Part shown: positions 1 to 10,217 of the stretch, in pieces | How positions within the stretch are numbered: the stretch's first letter is position 1 | How the letters are laid out: every line of letters starts with the position of its first letter | DNA from: Knufia peltigerae | Lineage: Eukaryota; Ascomycota; Eurotiomycetes; Chaetothyriales; Trichomeriaceae | Assembly: GCA_030247855.1 (NCBI GenBank) | Contig: JAPDRN010000019.1 | Location: 186,001 to 250,000, forward strand | Length of the DNA stretch: 64,000 nt | Reading direction: 5' to 3' | Notes under the pieces: model-generated | Databases searched by the model: none | Seen by the model: the letters and a program-made list of their open reading frames with translations, nothing else | What the model was told of the DNA's origin: nothing | Position numbers and translations under genes: made by a program

Positions 1-852
1 GTTGAGGGAAGCGGCGGGTTTCAGATCTTTCAAAGAAGACACGATAAATGAATGAATAAACGAATGACGTGCAATTGTAAAGAGTGACTTGTAGTAAGGA
101 TAATAACGAAAGACAAAGGTATAAACACGAGTGATACTGTAGAAATAATCAACAAGATTAAGAGTGTTTTTGACTGCACACCAGCAGGAGTCCTTGCTAT
201 TCTCATCAAGGTCATCGGAATCCTTACACAATATCCTTGTAGTGGTGACCCATAATGGCGCCCGGGATCTGCTGGGATGGTGGATGCTCTGGTTAGGGCC
301 GGCTGCCACCCGTTAACGCCCTGACCGGGGTCATTACCCATAATTTTTGTGGCTGTACCTGCATTAGCATGCCCGAGAGATTGGATTGATGTCCATTTCA
401 GGTGCATGCGTAGGGCTCTTTCGTCAAACATGGCGTTTTTGTTGTACTCTGTAAACCGATGCAAGACACATATTTCCCTGGTGCCCACGGTGCCTAACTT
501 TGGAACTGGGGACTTTGAAATTTGAATCTTGACGCGGAAACACCGACCATAGTCTCAGGCATGAAGTCAGGTCTGACCATTCGTTTCTGTACCCAGCAAA
601 ATGCAAAAGCATGTCCTACAGAGCATATACACCTCCGAGCCTTCGAGGTAGCTCGCTCCCTGTAGGATAGCAAACCAGGGCATGGGATCACCAAGCTTTA
701 TTGCTTCTCCCTCTCATTGCATCCGGTACCAAGCTAGGATTGACGCATCCTCAGCCAAGTTATTTGGATGCAGCAGAAGCCAGGCCACAGGTGTGGTCAT
801 GAAAGTTCCTAAAAGAGAGGTGGATTGAAGCCCCTCGACTTCCCATTTCCTG
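1..852. other. Intergenic, no gene recognised
   Basis: Several short open frames occur here on both strands, but none has a recognisable motif or coherent splice structure. The stretch lies 3' of the minus-strand gene that ends at 853, so its right end probably holds that gene's 3' untranslated region. Confidence 0.5.
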
Positions 853-2526
853 CTAACCAAGCTGTAGTGGTTGTCTCATACGTTGACTGGTGTGCAAAGG
901 CTGTGTTTTGAACTCTGGTCTTGAGTCAAGACCTGCTTCGGGCGGCGTGGCTATGAGTTTTTCTTGCTTAGCATTGCCTACTGGACCATTGGAATGGTCA
1001 CGGCATCCTGCCTGGTAAGAAAAATGTATCGACCGGACAGGAGCTGTCGAATCTTTTGATGTTGGCGTATCATCATCTGTTTGCTGTAGGGTCTGCCGCC
1101 CGGCTGAAGGCGAGTGGTATTCCTTTGAGAGCTCCGATCGAGACCGCTGCTTGCGCACAGATCTCCTAGCTGATATCGTTATCGTCCGTCTAGTCGAATT
1201 GGAAGAGCCGACAACAGAAGGAGGAAGTAGTGATGGCGTTCGACCTATTGTCCGCGTTGGAGCCTTGAGGTTGATGCACGAGGGATTCGGCTTGCTGGTT
1301 TGAATTGGCAAATCCCGGGAAGACTCGAGGAACACACGCAGATTGAGAGTGGTATCGCCAAGAGGAAGAGATGGCCGTGGCCTCACAGGTTTCTGATGCT
1401 GTGATTGCATCACCACGTTTGTGGTCGGTTGAAACATGCCTGTATCAGAATTCGAATAAGTTGTACCCGGGAGATAGACGAAATCATCGAAACTAGTGGC
1501 GATATTGGCGAAGTTGAACCCCTTGCCCTTGACTTGAGGCTCGAATACCTGGCCAATATCACGGTCGAGATCAAGAATCCCAGTCTGGAGGGGCTGGTAT
1601 CTATGCAGATTGCTGATAAATTCTGGAAAGCTTGCAATCTTAGGTTGAATGTCGACTTCGAGCTTCACATCACCAGATTCTTCAAACCCCCCACTCCCTT
1701 TGGTCAATAGCATAACGAAAGTGAACTCTCGTGGTAGTCCAGATTTTTGAAGGCGGTTTTCTTCGAGAGTCCATACCATCTCGCCGTCTTCAATATCGTA
1801 CTCATGACTGTACCAGGACCTCAACGTCCTGACCGAGCCTTGAATCTTCATCATTTCATACACCTTGTAACTGCTTTTCACACCATAAGAAGGCTTGATG
1901 GACGCCAATGCAGGCCCTTGTGATACACCAAGGCTTCCAGCTAGATTGAAGTTCCAGTTCAGTGTCTCCGGACTGATAGACCCGTACAACAAGTGTGGAG
2001 CGTGGCGAAGAAACTTGGGCGGCAATGCTCTTGGATCAGAGCGTGAGTGCAAACTAGGATTTCTCATCAACGAGCTAGACATTGTCTGAGTGCCATGGTC
2101 ATGACTTGTGTGCCTTTGGGCGGCACCAGCGACCACCTGTAATGGACTCAGGGTATCCTCCCTGCTATGATGAAGTGCAATTCGTATCTCAGCAGACTTG
2201 AAGCGAAATGTTGTACTGCTCGGATGAAATACAAAGTTGATGGCCACGAAGCGGACATTGTCAATGGTGTCCTCATGTATTACTGGGCTGTCATAGTAAC
2301 CGGACTGAAGACGTTGGACGTGGGCGGTGATGTACGAGCCTCCAGGGAGGCGGCGCTCATAAACACATTTCTGGTTGACCTGGTAGCGATAATCAGGAGC
2401 ATTCGGGTCGCGGGCTCGAGTAGTTGTAGATGGGGTCATTGGCATTCGCGGCCATGTTTGAGCGTCGCTGATATCTGCAGGCGCAGACAGAGGCTCTGTC
2501 CGGAATTGGTCGTACCAGCGGTTCAT
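853..2526 (-). CDS. Conserved fungal protein of unknown function
   Basis: Uninterrupted 557-codon frame starting at an ATG at 2526. I do not recognise a named domain. The first two thirds look like a folded, beta-rich region with many aromatic residues and alternating hydrophobics, including a DIEDGEMVWTLEENRLQKSG segment followed by a hydrophobic FTFVMLLTKG strand. The last third, from about residue 390, is Pro/Ser/Thr/Arg-rich and looks disordered, with a basic RRSVRKQRSRSE patch that could act as a nuclear signal. There is no signal peptide or membrane segment. The frame is long and its composition is protein-like, so I treat it as real. It is transcribed in the same direction as ESF2 and lies downstream of it, with 664 bp between. 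The function is unknown and I do not assign one. Confidence 0.75.
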   Translation of the reverse strand: MNRWYDQFRTEPLSAPADISDAQTWPRMPMTPSTTTRARDPNAPDYRYQVNQKCVYERRLPGGSYITAHVQRLQSGYYDSPVIHEDTIDNVRFVAINFVFHPSSTTFRFKSAEIRIALHHSREDTLSPLQVVAGAAQRHTSHDHGTQTMSSSLMRNPSLHSRSDPRALPPKFLRHAPHLLYGSISPETLNWNFNLAGSLGVSQGPALASIKPSYGVKSSYKVYEMMKIQGSVRTLRSWYSHEYDIEDGEMVWTLEENRLQKSGLPREFTFVMLLTKGSGGFEESGDVKLEVDIQPKIASFPEFISNLHRYQPLQTGILDLDRDIGQVFEPQVKGKGFNFANIATSFDDFVYLPGTTYSNSDTGMFQPTTNVVMQSQHQKPVRPRPSLPLGDTTLNLRVFLESSRDLPIQTSKPNPSCINLKAPTRTIGRTPSLLPPSVVGSSNSTRRTITISARRSVRKQRSRSELSKEYHSPSAGRQTLQQTDDDTPTSKDSTAPVRSIHFSYQAGCRDHSNGPVGNAKQEKLIATPPEAGLDSRPEFKTQPLHTSQRMRQPLQLG

Positions 2527-3190
2527 AACGTTACCGCGAATTGTGATGATGAGGTATCCAGTAATGATCTCGGCATGGATATATCTGAGGTCGACATATT
2601 GTCAATGGCCAGGCGAGAATTGCGGCCAGACCTCTCCGTTGAAGGGTCAGCAGACCACATCACCCATGTCGATGCCTCTTTCTACGAGGTAGAGATTTGG
2701 CGAGGCTGGCAGCCTGATCGCCACAGCCAGATCAGTGCACGCGCCCCGATCGAATTCCTCATTGGACCTACTCGAGTATGCGTGCTAGATGGATACAAGG
2801 GTCACAGAGTGTTGGTGAGCCTTAGCTGAATGATCGCCACTGGAGATGGAAGCTAAGAGTTGGCTTATTTTAGGCAGTCCCGATCTCAAGTCAATTCATT
2901 CGTTCCGTCTGTGCTTGGTCTTGTCTCGTATCACCAATGGAATCGCAAGTGGTTGGAACTGCTCTACCAGTCAGGTCTGAAGCGGACTCAGTCACCCGAT
3001 AATTGAATCATACGAAAGGCTTTTGACCTTAGAGATCGAGTCCTAGGATCTAGGACGAGCTGGAAGATGGATGCCCAATAGCATAGAAGTACAATTTCCC
3101 ATAGGAGCTGTTGATATTCGTGTATCGAGCACTGGCAGGCGAAGTCTGTTGTATCGTGCTGGTGGCGGTTTCACGAACGCCATAAAATCA
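2527..3190. other. Intergenic between unknown gene and ESF2
   Basis: This 664 bp holds the promoter of the minus-strand gene starting at 2526 and the 3' flank of ESF2. A plus-strand open frame (2167-2829) runs through part of it, but it overlaps the unknown gene antisense and has no family features. No other element is seen. Confidence 0.45.
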
Positions 3191-4114
3191 TCAGAAAATC
3201 TTGCCCAATACCTGCCGTACGTCGTCGCTGATACCCTTTTCCTTGACCTGGTCACTTTCATCTCTGCCTTTGACCTCAGCCTGTCTCCATGTTCTCTGAA
3301 TGTTGGCATCTGCATCTGAGTCTTTTGTCGCACCCTTCATCTCTCGTTTCCTCTTCATACCTTCCCTCCGTCTGCCTTCTTCCACGCCCTCGACGAACAT
3401 CTTTGTCTCACGAGCAATTACCCGTCTGTCTTCATCTCGTCGGCCCTCCTCTTCTCTCTTTTCTTCTCGTATACCTGCCATCAGTTCTTCCCACCGCATA
3501 CCCCGCAGATACTTCATGTTCCATACGTCGTCGTGGTAGAAGCCGCCCTTTTTCCCGCCAACCTGCTGCGTATTCAGGCTCTCAGCACATCTTCTGGCTG
3601 TCTTCTTTGATGTAAACTCTATCCAGCCTTCTGTGTAAAGCTGCCGGGAGTTCTTTTTGGACGATGATTTGTGTTTTGATGCTGGCGTTAAAAATAGTCG
3701 TTTAATGGGGCTGAAGCCGCGTTGCTCGAGCAGATTGCGCAGCGCAGCTGGTTTCAAATACGGTGGTAGTGAAGACAGGTATATCACGCCTGGTGTTAAC
3801 ACTTTCTTGGTTTTGCTTTTCTGCTTCGAGGCCTTCTTCGACCCCCCGACCTCGGAGGGAGTGTTTTGGTGGTGTGTAGTATGGGTATCTTCGTCTCCGG
3901 ACTCTTCAGGTAAATCATGAGAAGGCGAAGGAGAAACTGAAGTCTGCCGTTGCACTTCGTCTTCAATGATAGGGCTGCTGTGATCTATCTTCCGTCGCTT
4001 CGAGGATCTGGTAGTCTTGGACACTTCTGCGGCCTCAGAATCGTAACCTGCATCATTGTCTGATTCGTCGGAAGGACCGTGGTCGAGATAGACATTCCTA
4101 TCATTGAGGGACAT
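3191..4114 (-). CDS. ESF2: ESF2/ABT1-like pre-rRNA-processing protein (RRM)
   Basis: Single-exon gene of 307 codons. Esf2 is a nucleolar component of the 18S pre-rRNA-processing machinery (SSU processome), and the yeast protein also stimulates the helicase Dbp8. Visible features are an acidic and basic N-terminal third (KRRKIDHSSP), an RRM from about residue 108 to 205 opening with TPGVIYLSSLPPYLKP, the family-typical GWIEFTSKKTARRCAESLN, and a C-terminal helix extremely rich in Glu/Arg/Lys (residues about 215-275). The frame is open for eight more codons upstream to an ATG at 4138. I prefer the ATG at 4114 because its product starts MSLNDRN and the codon has an A at -3. It lies 326 bp downstream of the 3-hydroxyisobutyryl-CoA hydrolase on the same strand. 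NMD3, another ribosome-biogenesis gene, is two genes away. Confidence 0.9.
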   Translation of the reverse strand: MSLNDRNVYLDHGPSDESDNDAGYDSEAAEVSKTTRSSKRRKIDHSSPIIEDEVQRQTSVSPSPSHDLPEESGDEDTHTTHHQNTPSEVGGSKKASKQKSKTKKVLTPGVIYLSSLPPYLKPAALRNLLEQRGFSPIKRLFLTPASKHKSSSKKNSRQLYTEGWIEFTSKKTARRCAESLNTQQVGGKKGGFYHDDVWNMKYLRGMRWEELMAGIREEKREEEGRRDEDRRVIARETKMFVEGVEEGRRREGMKRKREMKGATKDSDADANIQRTWRQAEVKGRDESDQVKEKGISDDVRQVLGKIF

Positions 4115-4440
4115 GATGGTTTGGGTCAGTATGCGCACTTATTCAAATCAATCAAAAGATTGAACGCAGATACGTCCTGGAAAATTGATTGTATCAGGAA
4201 CCGCACGCGGTGTTGATGAATTCGGTGCGGAGAAAATTTTGGTTACGGTTGGGGAAGGCGGAATTTCCTCATGCACTCTCTACTCTCAGTAGTCTACACG
4301 GGAACATTATCGCCCGACCTACATATAAATCGAGGAGAACAATCGCAGGTCGTGCTACTATTATAACCCAGGCCTGAAGGTCTGAAAATACAATTGGCCT
4401 TTCAGCGTGACACAAATCTTCATATACAAAACCTCTCTAT

Positions 4441-6057
4441 CTATAAATTGGGCATCTGAGGCTTCCATGATATGCCTTTGTCCTCAAGCCTGGTCTTGCG
4501 TGCAAGAACCTCTCGCACCTTTTCCCTGACACCAGCTTTGTTGTTCCATCTATTGGCAACCGCTTCGATGACTGCTCTTTGCCCTTCCTGACCATACGCC
4601 CTGACAAGTTGCTCAATGTCGGCTTCACTAGGTAAGGCAAAAACTGCATGCGGATACTCTGTGAAGTGCTGATCAAGAGCCCCTTCATATGGCTCCACCA
4701 AAGCCAGAGGTTCAAAGTCCGGGGACATGGTGAAGAACTCGTCGACATCCTCCTTGCTGACCTCGGCAAGGCTTGCAGGCTTCCAGACGGGTTTGGTAGG
4801 GGGCTTGTTGATAAGACGAGCCGAAACGCCTTCGACAAAGTCTGGGTGTTCCATGAATCTGGCCGCCATTCTGTGCTCGCGGATAAATGTCTCGCTAATA
4901 TTCCAGTTTCTGCCTTCTTTCAATTGTCGCAAAGTGACTCTCAAGCTGGTTGGGGACCTGAGAGCGATCGTCTTTTGGGTTTGTTTCGCCCACTCTGAGA
5001 TGTACTCATCTCCAGATTGAGACTCTTGGCCGAGTGCGCTGAGGATGCCTTCAACAGTATCATGCTTGAATGTTCGGTCGATGGCCTCTCGCAGTTTGCC
5101 GCTTAGATCACCGTGGCTAGAACCTTTACCCAAATCAGACGAGGGTAGGTTGCTAGTAAACTCGGCGATTGTTGAGTTGATAAGTTGTAGTCGTTCTGAC
5201 AAACTAGCGTAGTCTCTGAAAACAAGCTCTGACAATCGCGTCGTCAACTGAGGAAGCAACGAGCTGTCCAGGTAGTGTGTTGCGATTCCAGCATAGAATG
5301 CTTGAACCCCGTGTAGTCTTTCAGAAGTCAGGGCCAGATATGTACCGATTTCTCCATCTAGTCGAGAAAGGAAGAAACTTCCACCAACATCGGGGAAGAA
5401 CCCAATCGTTGTTTCGGGCATGGCAAAGACTGTTTTCTCCGTCGCAATTCGGAAGGGCGCATGTACAGACAAGCCCACGCCACCACCCATGGTGATTCCG
5501 TCCATGACGGCGATATATGGTTTACTGTAGGTCGCAATCAAATGATCGAGTTGGTATTCAAGACCAAAGTAGTCTGTGGACTTTTTCTGGCCTTCTGGGC
5601 CATCCTTGTTTTGCGACGCAAGCTCGGCAACATCACCACCAGCGCAAAATGCTTTCGGTCCAGCTCCGGTGATCATGATCACATTTGCCATCTGCGACTT
5701 CTCCCATTCTCTCAGACGAGGTAGTATCTTCCGCGCCATTGAACCATTGAGAGAGTTGAGCTTCTTCGGTCGGTTTAACTCGATCGTTCGAACGCCATAT
5801 AGGGAATTGAATAGGACATCGTCGGGGTCATCGCCTGGAAGTTCCTTTGGCATTGCGCCATATCTGATCGGAGATGAAGACATCTAGGAGGCATTAGTTG
5901 GTCTCTAGTCCTTGTTGAAGGACATGGATCATACCTGTCGTCGGAGCAGTGCTTGGGACACTAAAGGCGCCTTGTGTCGGGACAACAGACTTGCTGTTCT
6001 AGAAGTAGTGTTTGGAGCTACAAGGGATGCAGCATATCTGGCACAGCAAGCCTTCAT
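4441..6057 (-). CDS. EHD3: 3-hydroxyisobutyryl-CoA hydrolase, mitochondrial
   Basis: The enzyme hydrolyses 3-hydroxyisobutyryl-CoA in mitochondrial valine catabolism. The fold is crotonase/enoyl-CoA hydratase. Exons, in transcript order, are 5935-6057 and 4441-5883, giving 521 codons. The 51-bp intron (5884-5934) has a GTATGA donor, an ACTAAT branch sequence and a CTAG acceptor, and is phase 0. Exon 1 encodes 41 residues (MKACCARYAASL... ending LLRRQ) that are Arg/Ser/Ala-rich with almost no acids, a typical mitochondrial presequence. In the mature part, GAGPKAFCAGGD (residues about 114-125) and GGGVGLS are the CoA-binding and oxyanion-hole region. MPETTIGFFPDVGGSF (about 196-211) carries the family's catalytic Glu/Asp signature. 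Exon 2 itself begins with ATG exactly at the splice junction, so an unspliced or downstream start would give a form without the presequence. It is divergent from NMD3 across 368 bp. Confidence 0.92.
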
Positions 6058-6425
6058 GACGGGATGACTATCGTCGCAATAACATGAAAGATGCTGCTTG
6101 GGCCTTCTGTAAATTGGCAAAGACACGGATAATGAAGCACCTCGGAAAATGTCCTAGGGAGTCCGCCGAGGCAGATGGACCTTTTGGAGGCGAGAAAACT
6201 CCGCAGCCTTGCAGGGCTCATCACGTGCGAGGCTGTGAAAATCCTGCTTGATAATTCCAACGCCGCTTTCTGCCAATGAAGAGGCGAATTCTGAATAATT
6301 ATCAGTCACCATCTTCACGATTTCGACTTCTTCAAATTGTACTGATCCTTGTCGTACTTTTTCTCTTCAATTTCCTTTAAAGGACTCTCATGAATACGAA
6401 ATAAAAAGGACGAAACACTTTCAAA
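6058..6425. promoter_or_regulatory. Bidirectional promoter, hydrolase / NMD3
   Basis: 368 bp separate two divergent start codons, at 6057 (minus) and 6426 (plus), so both core promoters must lie here. The NMD3-proximal part (about 6330-6425) is rich in CT and AT tracts. No well-defined factor site was identified. Confidence 0.5.
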
Positions 6426-7976
6426 ATGTCCATGGATCTGGACGCTCCAGTATCACTCCCTTCAGTTCATCAGCCACAGGCGGCAACCATCCTCTGCTGC
6501 AACTGTGGTGCACCCATAGATGGAACGGCATCGGCAGGTGCATTGTGCTATGACTGTATCAAACTGTCTGTCGATGTCTCGGAAGGCATACAGAGAGAGG
6601 GAGTACTGCACACATGCCGAGATTGTGAACGATGGCTGAGTCCTCCTTCACAATGGGCATCAGCGGCGCTCGAAAGCAGAGAATTGCTCGCTCTCTGCCT
6701 TCGGAAACTACGTGGCCTCAACAAGGTCCGAATTATTGATGCAAACTTTCTGTGGACAGAGCCCCATTCACGACGCATCAAGGTGAAAATCACCGTTCAA
6801 CAAGAAGCTTACGAGGGCACTATACTTCAACAGACCTTTGAGGTTGAATACGTAGTCGCTTACCAACAATGTCCAGACTGTGCCAAGTCCTACACACCAA
6901 ACACCTGGCGGGCGTCGGTGCAAGTCAGGCAGAAAGTGCCACACAAGCGAACCTTCTTGTATCTCGAACAACTCGTTCTAAAGCACGGTGCACACAAGGA
7001 AACCATCAACATCAAGGAAGTCAAAGATGGTCTTGACTTTTACTTCGCCCAACGAAACCATGCCGAGAAGTTTGTCGATTTCCTCACGTCTGTAACGCCG
7101 GCCAAGGTGAAGAAATCGCAGGAACTGATCTCCATGGACATTCACACCTCGACCAAATCCTACAAATTCACATACTCCTGCGAACTGTTGCCGATTTGCA
7201 AGGACGACCTGGTAGCTCTGCCGATAAAGATGGCAAAATCCATCGGTAACATTGCGCCATTGGCACTTTGCTACCGAGTGGGCACGTCAGTAAACCTGAT
7301 CGACCCGACGACACTACAGACCGCCGATCTTCCGACCGGAACATACTGGAGGAGCCCTTTCAAAAATCTGGCCGACGTCCAAGAACTTGTCGAATTTGTG
7401 GTGCTGGACATCGAACCGTTGGGTTCACAGAATGGTCGGTTCTTCTTGGCTGAAGCCACGGTCGCGCGGGCCGCAGATCTCGGCATCAACGACAAGACCT
7501 ACTACTGTAGAACGCACCTGGGAGGAGTGCTCCACGCCGGTGACTCGGTTCTGGGTTACCATTTGACGGGCACGAATTTCAACAACCCCCAATTCGAGGA
7601 GCTGGAACAGAACAATGCGTACGCCTCCACCATTCCGGACGTCATGCTTGTGAAGAAGTTCTACGCCCGCAAGAAGAAGCCCAAGTCCAGATCGTGGAGA
7701 CTCAAGCGGATGGAGAAGGAGGAGGGCGACCTTTTGCCCAAAAAACAGGACCAAGAGAGGATGGATGCAGATTATGAAATGTTCTTGCGCGACGTCGAGG
7801 AGGATGCCGAACTTCGTCAAACTCTGGCCCTGTACAAAGCCAAGCAACAAAAGACCAAGGACGTGGACATGATGAGTATGGTTACCGGGGAGAGCGAGGA
7901 GGACGAAGTACCAAAGATCAACATGGATGAGTTGCTGGATGATTTTGACGAGTTGAATGTCAACGATGTTGAGTGA
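6426..7976 (+). CDS. NMD3: 60S ribosomal export adaptor NMD3
   Basis: Intronless, 516 codons, full family length. Nmd3 binds pre-60S subunits and bridges them to the exportin Crm1 for nuclear export, and is released in the cytoplasm. The N-terminus carries the expected paired cysteines: C24-x2-C27 (CCNCGAPI), C41-x2-C44, C64-x2-C67 (CRDCERW) and a fourth CPDC pair near residue 150. A basic cluster (RKKKPKSRSWRLKR, about residue 418) matches the family's nuclear-localisation region. The acidic leucine-rich tail ending MDELLDDFDELNV is a plausible Crm1-type export signal. The start ATG at 6426 sits in a good context (AAAATG) just after the divergent promoter. Downstream is succinate-semialdehyde dehydrogenase, read convergently. 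Confidence 0.95.
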   Translation: MSMDLDAPVSLPSVHQPQAATILCCNCGAPIDGTASAGALCYDCIKLSVDVSEGIQREGVLHTCRDCERWLSPPSQWASAALESRELLALCLRKLRGLNKVRIIDANFLWTEPHSRRIKVKITVQQEAYEGTILQQTFEVEYVVAYQQCPDCAKSYTPNTWRASVQVRQKVPHKRTFLYLEQLVLKHGAHKETINIKEVKDGLDFYFAQRNHAEKFVDFLTSVTPAKVKKSQELISMDIHTSTKSYKFTYSCELLPICKDDLVALPIKMAKSIGNIAPLALCYRVGTSVNLIDPTTLQTADLPTGTYWRSPFKNLADVQELVEFVVLDIEPLGSQNGRFFLAEATVARAADLGINDKTYYCRTHLGGVLHAGDSVLGYHLTGTNFNNPQFEELEQNNAYASTIPDVMLVKKFYARKKKPKSRSWRLKRMEKEEGDLLPKKQDQERMDADYEMFLRDVEEDAELRQTLALYKAKQQKTKDVDMMSMVTGESEEDEVPKINMDELLDDFDELNVNDVE

Positions 7977-8482
7977 TTTCGGGGTTCTGTCACACGAGTA
8001 CTTCGTACCTGGGTAGTAATCATTTATCAACCTCATGGCTGGGTCCAGGGCGTTTTGTAGGTCTGATAGGTGTCCCGGGTCTCGATCGACGACCTGGTTG
8101 CTACCTTATTTCAATGCAGAGATATCCACAATAATGCCATCTCTACCTACTTCAACGTGCTCGACGGTAGATGCTGTTGCTTCTCCAAAGATATTTTCAG
8201 GGAACGATGCAGCAGACTCCCTTCGCCCCCGGTCCATATCACAGATAAACACACCAAGGAGTTTCCTTTGGAGCTTAGGAAGCAGTTGATTCAAACTCGT
8301 GTAATGATGAGGTCAGATGTTCTGTCCAATACTGATCGATACCATTGTATGTATTTTCTCTACATGTAGAATCGGAGGATTGTTTTTAGAAAGCCGCTCC
8401 GCTCCTCCTCTCCCTCAAGTTCCTGGAGGCGGGGACATAGAGATCAGAACCATGGCTGGGAGGTTCAAAATCTTTTTCTTTT
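7977..8482. other. Convergent intergenic, 3' flanks
   Basis: 506 bp between the ends of NMD3 (+) and the succinate-semialdehyde dehydrogenase gene (-). Both 3' untranslated regions must lie here. Short open frames are present but show no protein features. Confidence 0.5.
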
Positions 8483-10217
8483 TTACTTATCTTGATTTCC
8501 AATGGTGACAGCCTTGATGATCTGGTACTCGTCCATACCGTACAGACTTCCTTCGCGGCCGTAGCCACTCTCCTTGACACCCCCAAAGGGCGCTTCGGAG
8601 GCCGAGATCTTGCCCGTGTTGGCGCCGACCATGCCGCACTGGAGCTTCTGGGCCACCCTCAGGATCCTGTTGACGTCCCTGGAGAAGAAGTATCCGGCCA
8701 GGCCGAACTCGGTGTCGTTGGCGAGCTCGACCGCCTCGGCCTCGGTCTCGAACGGGAAGATCGGGGCCAGGGGACCAAAGGTTTCTTCTTTCGCCACGAT
8801 CATGGACTTGGTCACGCCCGTGAGGACGGTGGGCTCGAAGAAGAATCCGTCCCCACTGCCCGGTGAGCCTCCGATGGCGACGCGGGCGCCCTTGGAAACG
8901 GCGTCGTCCACGTGCTCCTTGACCTTTTGAACGGCGGCCTGGTTGACGAGCGGGCCTTGGGTGGTGGTCTTGTCCAGGCCAGGACCGGTCTTGAGAGCTC
9001 CCACCTTGGCCGCCAATTTGGTGGCAAAGGCTTCGGCGATGCCCTTTTGGACGAGAATTCGGTTTGCACTTTGACAACAGAACGTCAGTCACACTACCAA
9101 TTTTTTCTGCAAGGTAGTAGGTAGTCTGAAAAGAAAGAAAACTTACCAGACACATGTCTGTCCAGTGCATCTGAATTTACAGAACATGGCACCTTCCACG
9201 GCCAAGTCCAGGTCGGCATCGTCAAAGACAATGAAAGGTGCATTGCCTCCCAGCTCAAGACTCAACTTCTTCAGAGTTCCTGCAGCGAGCTTTGCCAACA
9301 TCTTACCGACTCCGGTAGAACCCGTGAAGCTGATCTTGCGGACTTGTGGGTTGGTGGCGAGCTCGGTGGCCGCTTGACGATCCTTCGTCGGGCAGACTTG
9401 GATGACCTTTGGCTCAATGCCAGCTTCGATAGCCAGCTTCGTAAGCGCCAGACACGTGTACGGGGTCTCACTTGGGGGCTTGATAACCACGGCACAGCCT
9501 GCCGCCAGAGCCGGGGCGATCTTTCGAGTGATCATCGCTGCCGGGAAGTTCCATGGTGTGATGATACCACAGACACCGACGGGCTCTTTCAGCGTCAGGA
9601 GGGTGGTGTGAGGGGTTGACGAGGGAATGGTGACTCCATATGCTCTCGTTGCTTCCTCTGCAAACCATGACACAAAGCTGGCGGCGTAGACAACTTCGCC
9701 TTCGGCCTCAGCGTACGTCTTGCCATTTTCCAAGCTGAGAATAGTTGCAACTTTGAGAAGAGTCAGTCAGCAGAAGTTTACTTTCACGGTCTCGAAAAAG
9801 TACTCACTGTCTTGCTTGTTGGCGAGAATCAGATCGTTCCAGCGTCGTAGAGCTGCGCCTCTCTGTGCGGCGGTGGTGCTTTCAAAGTACTTTGGCTGTG
9901 CAATGTAGGCATCATTGATTGCGGTTTTAAAGTCCTCTAGGTCGCAATTTGAGACTTGTCCAAGGGTTTTGGCAGTTGCCGGTTCTGGATGCTGTGAGAC
10001 GACGAGTTCTGCTATTGAGGACTGTGCTATGGCTGACCTGTGACGGGAAACTTCTTGTCCTTGCTCACCCATTTGCCTCCAATGAAAGCATCGGAAATGA
10101 AGAGCTTAGGGTTGTTGAGCTAATCCTCAAGGTCAATTCAACATTCTCACCGTAGATGTTCGTCCCACTTACCTTTCCGAGAGCCTCCTCAGAGTATGTC
10201 TGCGCAACGCTGCCCAT
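8483..10217 (-). CDS. UGA2: Succinate-semialdehyde dehydrogenase (NAD(P)+)
   Basis: It oxidises succinate semialdehyde to succinate, the last step of the GABA shunt. Exons, in transcript order: 10173-10217, 10038-10119, 9808-9984, 9147-9750, 8483-9068. The phases are consistent and give 497 codons, the usual family length. The product starts MGSVAQTYSEEALGK. Motifs are TPWNFP, the FTGSTGVGK cofactor loop, general base E267 (LSLELGGN) and nucleophile C301 (TGQTCVCANR), with the canonical Glu-Cys spacing of 34. The C-terminal SGYGREGSLYGMDEY is characteristic of SSADH. The acceptor of intron 2 (ATCCAG at 9985-9990) was chosen because it restores VTEPAT in the place of the family's usual VTDPAT. 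The first exon is only 45 nt. There is no clear mitochondrial presequence. Confidence 0.92.

Noticed and set aside
2167..2829. 220-codon plus-strand open frame
   Set aside because: It overlaps the minus-strand gene at 853-2526 antisense and has no protein features.
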